From the NCBI GenBank assembly GCA_002729015.1, contig PBVO01000093.1, positions 14,221 through 42,470 on the forward strand: a DNA stretch of 28,250 nucleotides, given 5' to 3'. The notes below the pieces were generated by a model. That model ran no database searches. It was given only the letters and a program-made list of their open reading frames with translations, and was not told where the DNA came from. Position numbers and translations under genes: made by a program. The DNA is from Candidatus Poribacteria bacterium (GTDB lineage: Bacteria > Poribacteria > WGA-4E > UBA9662). Below, piece after piece: positions 24,873 through 28,250 of this stretch (its first letter is position 1; each line of letters opens with the position of its first letter).

Positions 24873-25412
24873 TTTATACGTCGCCTTAAACAGAAATTAA
24901 AGCTTGAAATTTGAATTCTAATAGCTTGGTATTGTTAGAATAGTTTTTTGAATTAATCTCAGGATTTCTAAGATAGTATTACCAAACACTTGATCAATCT
25001 CAAATCCCTCGTTACCAATAGACATAAAATTTCGAATACTGCGTTAGGAAGGCACATAAATCAGTGAACTAATAACAAGTACGACCCAAATCCAGCTACT
25101 TAAATAAAAAGGTCAAAATATGTTATTAAAAAACATTTGAATGCTTGAAGGAAAACTCTCCAATGGAAACTGGTAACAAGCAGAAGGTCGAGAAATAGGG
25201 TACACATTATGCTTATTATGCAAACTGGCGGAATGGTCTTTTTTGATTATTGAACAGGTCTATTCTATTATTTGTCATGACTAGATGAAATACCGCTCTG
25301 GATAGCCATGTGTGAATCGCAAAATCCTTCCGCTTTCTGCTTCAATTCTTTTAGTCATCTACTCAACATCAAGGAATTGATCTGCTTTTTTCTTGCAGAG
25401 ATACAATTGTAA
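24873..25412. other. Non-coding region between lipoprotein and ABC exporter genes
   Basis: No supported gene. A 25-codon minus-strand frame at 25281-25358 (MTKRIEAESGRILRFTHGYP) has protein-like composition but no ribosome-binding site or known match. No convincing terminator for the exporter genes is visible. Confidence 0.35.
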
Positions 25413-27215
25413 TCATCCAATATCTTGATCTTTATACTGAAGTTGATAGAGTCGATAGTACAAGCCACGCTGATTGATCAATTCGTTATGAGTCCCGATC
25501 TCTCTCAGTTTCCCTCGGTGCATGACCAAAATTTTGTCAGCGTTTTGGATAGTTGATAAACGATGAGCAATGGCAATCGTTGTTCTTCCTTTCATTAATC
25601 GACTCAGTGCATCCTGAATTAATCGCTCGGTTTCAGTATCAACACTAGATGTAGCTTCATCCAAGATTAAAATAGATGGATCGTGAGCCAATGCACGGGC
25701 AAACGAAACCAATTGTTTTTGACCAACAGACAAGCCACTACCTGCTTCTTTAATCTCGGTCTGATAGGTATGAGCCATCTTGGAAACAAAGTGATCTAAA
25801 TGAACCTCTTTGGCTGACTTAATGGCTTGTTGTGTAGAAATCTGAGGGTGCTTGAGATGTATATTATCTTCGATTTTTCCACTAAAAAGGAAAATATCTT
25901 GTTGAATAAGACCGATTTGCTGACGTAGCTCAGGCAGTGGAATTGACCGAATATCTTTTCCATTAAGCAAAATCCGCCCTTGGTCAATATCGTAAAAACG
26001 ACATAATAGATTGATAATTGAGGTCTTTCCTGCACCAGTAGCACCAACAATTGCCACCTTTTCACCAGCCTTGATTTCAAAAGAAATATCTCGTAAAACT
26101 GGATCACCTTCGTTATATGCAAACCAAACATGGTCAAATTCAATAACACCTTCATGATCTTTTTTCCCACTTGGAAGGTTTTGAGCTTGTTGTACTTCGA
26201 TTTTGGGTTTTGTATCTAGTAGATCAAAGACCCGTTCAGAAGAGGCCATCGCGTTTTGAAAAATTGTGTATTTTTCACTTAACTCCCTGATTGGCCAAAA
26301 AAGAAGCTGTGCATACTGCAGGAAGGCTATCAAATCACCGAAGGTCAGCATATTTTGTATGATTTGCCCACAGCCATACCAAATGACAACGGCAGTTGCA
26401 AGTGCAGCCGTAATCTCAATCATAGGGAAAAAGACAGCAAAGTAAAATATCGATCGCAAGCTAGCATTGAAATAGGAACGATTTCGTTCCTGAAAATGCT
26501 TGAAATTACGCATCTCGCGGGTAAATAATTGGATAGTTGTCATACCACTGATACTTTCTTGCAAAAAAGCGTTGATCTGAGCTAAAAACTTACGTTGATC
26601 TCGAAAAGCTCGACGAGAGTAAATTTGGTAGACAATAGTCATTCCGAAGATAATAGGAAAAACCAAAAAAGTAGCTACTGCCAACTGCCAATTGATATAC
26701 AGCATCACTCCGATAATACCAAAAATGGTCAGTAGATTAGCGAAGGTCGCAATAATGCCTTCGGAGTATAAATCGTTTAGACGGGTAACATCGCCCATAA
26801 CCCGTGTCATCAAACGACCAACTGGAGTCCGATCAAAGAAGGCAACTTCTAGTTTTTGTAAGTGGTTAAAAATTTCATTTCGCAAATCGTAGGTAATTTT
26901 CTTACCTAGCATCTCTAAACGGAAGATTTCAATATAACCAAAGAAAAATCCCAGAACAGTCAGGCCAACTAAGAAACTAATAATCTTCTCTAGTCCATCT
27001 ATTTGTTTAGGACGAATGTGGTTGTCTATAGCAAGCTTAGTCAGGTAAGGCATAGCTAGACGAGCAGCAGTTGCCAGAGTTGTGACTGACATAATTAGCA
27101 CTACTTCCCATCGGTACGGATGAAGATAAGTCAGTAACCGTCGCATTAGAGCACGATCGTAAATCTTACTAAGCTCTTCTTCTTCTTCACTATATTCGTG
27201 TAGAGCATCTTGCAT
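25413..27215 (-). CDS. ABC exporter subunit with consensus ATPase motifs (membrane plus ATPase domains)
   Basis: This 600-residue half-transporter has a six-helix membrane domain (about 35-325) and an ATPase domain (about 355-590). Motifs: Walker A GATGAGKT (391-398), Q-loop Q439, signature LSVGQ (495-499), Walker B ILILDE with catalytic E520, and switch H551. A GGAGAG lies 6 nt before the ATG, within the 18-nt gap after the previous gene. Its partner encoded just upstream has a canonical LSGGQ but aspartate instead of the catalytic glutamate. The two together therefore make one consensus ATP site (this Walker B with the partner's signature) and one degenerate site. That asymmetry is known for heterodimeric exporters such as TM287/288 and BmrCD. 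The exported compound (lipid or drug) is not predictable. Confidence 0.95.
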   Translation of the reverse strand: MQDALHEYSEEEEELSKIYDRALMRRLLTYLHPYRWEVVLIMSVTTLATAARLAMPYLTKLAIDNHIRPKQIDGLEKIISFLVGLTVLGFFFGYIEIFRLEMLGKKITYDLRNEIFNHLQKLEVAFFDRTPVGRLMTRVMGDVTRLNDLYSEGIIATFANLLTIFGIIGVMLYINWQLAVATFLVFPIIFGMTIVYQIYSRRAFRDQRKFLAQINAFLQESISGMTTIQLFTREMRNFKHFQERNRSYFNASLRSIFYFAVFFPMIEITAALATAVVIWYGCGQIIQNMLTFGDLIAFLQYAQLLFWPIRELSEKYTIFQNAMASSERVFDLLDTKPKIEVQQAQNLPSGKKDHEGVIEFDHVWFAYNEGDPVLRDISFEIKAGEKVAIVGATGAGKTSIINLLCRFYDIDQGRILLNGKDIRSIPLPELRQQIGLIQQDIFLFSGKIEDNIHLKHPQISTQQAIKSAKEVHLDHFVSKMAHTYQTEIKEAGSGLSVGQKQLVSFARALAHDPSILILDEATSSVDTETERLIQDALSRLMKGRTTIAIAHRLSTIQNADKILVMHRGKLREIGTHNELINQRGLYYRLYQLQYKDQDIG

Positions 27216-27233
27216 CAGATTCTCTCCATAATC

Positions 27234-28250
27234 TTAGTTCATGGTCTCAATTTCTTCGGTAAGTAATTGTCGTTGGTGAATGCTGGCGTAGAAACCGTCT
27301 TCAGCTAAGAGTTGTGTGTGTGTTCCTCTCTCTACGATCTGCCCTTCATCTAAAACTATAATTAGATCGGCAGACTTTACCGTTGAAATCCGATGAGAGA
27401 TAATAATCGTAGTACTATCAGCCATCACTTCCCTTAATCGCTGAAGAATAATATCTTCAGTGTGTGTGTCTACACTTGCAAAAGCATCGTCAAGAATTAG
27501 TATCTTAGGTTGAGTTAAAATAGCTCGAGCGATCGCGGTTCTCTGTTTTTGTCCTCCAGATAACGTTTTTCCTTTTTCACCAACAAATGTTTCCAACTGG
27601 TCCGGAAATTCCTCAATTTGCGTTAGTAAATCCACATGATGAGCAACAGTCTTAATTTGTTCAGAGGAAGCAGATTCGACACCAAAAGCAATATTATTTT
27701 TAAGCAAATCAGAAAATAGAAAGGCTTCCTGTTGTACTACACCAATTTGGGAGCGCAATGTTTGTAATGGAATTTGCCGAATGTCTATCCCGTCGACAAA
27801 CAAAGTTTCTGGCTCCACATCCAATATTCGAGGAACTAAGTTGACTATTGTTGACTTACCTGAACCAGTTCCACCAACAATGGCAATCGTAGAACCGGCC
27901 GGTACAGTGAGATTAATATTCTTTAGTGTTGGTGGCAAATTGGGATAGGAGAAGCTCAAATTTCGAAATTGTATTTCTCCTTGAATTTGTTCAATATCCC
28001 GGCGAACATCAGGTTTGTCTTTAACCAAAGGTGGAGTGTCCAAAATAGCACATATTCGATCCATGGAGGCTGCACCTTGAGCGAAACGATTGACGATAAA
28101 ACCAAGCATTACCACAGGCCTGGTCAACATTGCCAGATAAGCCGTAAAAGCAACAAAATCACCGATAGTAATTTTGTCCTCGACTACGTGAATACCTCCT
28201 ACCCAGAGTAAAACCATCGCACCAACACCAGGTAACAGGCGAAAAATTGG
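27234..28250 (-). CDS. ABC exporter subunit with degenerate catalytic site (5' end beyond window)
   Basis: The frame is open to the right edge (PIFRLLPGVGA before the first internal Met at 28217), so the N-terminal membrane helices lie outside. Visible are the last membrane helices (about VLLWVGGIHVV and FVAFTAYLAM), an ATPase domain with Walker A GGTGSGKS, Q-loop QQE, signature LSGGQ, Walker B ILILDDA and switch ISHRIS. The residue after the Walker B aspartate is D rather than E, so this site should hydrolyse ATP poorly. The stop is 18 nt before the next subunit's start, and the two genes form an operon read leftward. A standard MsbA-like homodimer is unlikely given the complementary defects of the pair. 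Confidence 0.93.
   Translation of the reverse strand, partial: PIFRLLPGVGAMVLLWVGGIHVVEDKITIGDFVAFTAYLAMLTRPVVMLGFIVNRFAQGAASMDRICAILDTPPLVKDKPDVRRDIEQIQGEIQFRNLSFSYPNLPPTLKNINLTVPAGSTIAIVGGTGSGKSTIVNLVPRILDVEPETLFVDGIDIRQIPLQTLRSQIGVVQQEAFLFSDLLKNNIAFGVESASSEQIKTVAHHVDLLTQIEEFPDQLETFVGEKGKTLSGGQKQRTAIARAILTQPKILILDDAFASVDTHTEDIILQRLREVMADSTTIIISHRISTVKSADLIIVLDEGQIVERGTHTQLLAEDGFYASIHQRQLLTEEIETMN

Noticed and set aside
25281..25358. 25-codon minus-strand frame MTKRIEAESGRILRF
   Set aside because: Too short and unsupported by any signal; could be a relic but nothing links it to a family.

Overview
The window is AT-rich, gene-sparse DNA from a diderm bacterium. Many products carry lipoprotein signal peptides with a lipobox, one protein has the look of an outer-membrane beta-barrel, and the right end carries a two-gene ABC exporter. 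Together, a sulfatase, a phytanoyl-CoA dioxygenase-like (PhyH) enzyme, an M81/MlrC peptidase, SUMF-domain lipoproteins, discoidin-like secreted proteins and many HEAT repeats resemble Candidatus Poribacteria and similar, often sponge-associated, lineages. That assignment is inference from gene content; there is no rRNA or other marker gene here. I found no tRNA, rRNA, CRISPR array, transposase or phage gene.

Layout. 0.4-6.5 kb (minus strand): a sulfatase with a HEAT-like tail, a coiled-coil protein built on 150-bp internal repeats, a SUMF lipoprotein broken by one stop codon, and a CarF/TMEM189-type lipid desaturase. 7.3-10.2 kb (minus): a PhyH-HEAT fusion followed 3 nt later by an M81 metallopeptidase, with an operator-like dyad upstream. 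10.9-18.3 kb (plus): a CtBP-like dehydrogenase, two HEAT lipoproteins, a Nudix hydrolase plus serine hydrolase pair, and an intact SUMF lipoprotein plus ankyrin lipoprotein pair. 18.7-22.5 kb: a small barrel protein, a discoidin-like secreted protein and at least four decayed genes that survive only as frame-broken stretches. 22.5-24.9 kb: a MATE transporter, a long hairpin and a small lipoprotein. 25.4-28.25 kb (minus): a heterodimeric ABC exporter whose promoter-proximal subunit runs off the right edge.

How the parts relate. HEAT repeats recur as a C-terminal module on two unrelated enzymes (sulfatase and PhyH) and as two free-standing lipoproteins, which suggests shuffling of one scaffold module. 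The SUMF proteins lack the cysteine pair of true formylglycine-generating enzyme, so they are unlikely to mature the sulfatase. A degenerate structured repeat, ending in hairpins whose stems are kept by different base pairs, lies downstream of the serine hydrolase gene and again downstream of the SUMF/ankyrin pair. It is the best candidate here for an undescribed element. The many broken genes and long empty gaps (only about 70 percent of the window is intact coding sequence) fit ongoing genome erosion, although some single-base shifts at homopolymers could be assembly errors.
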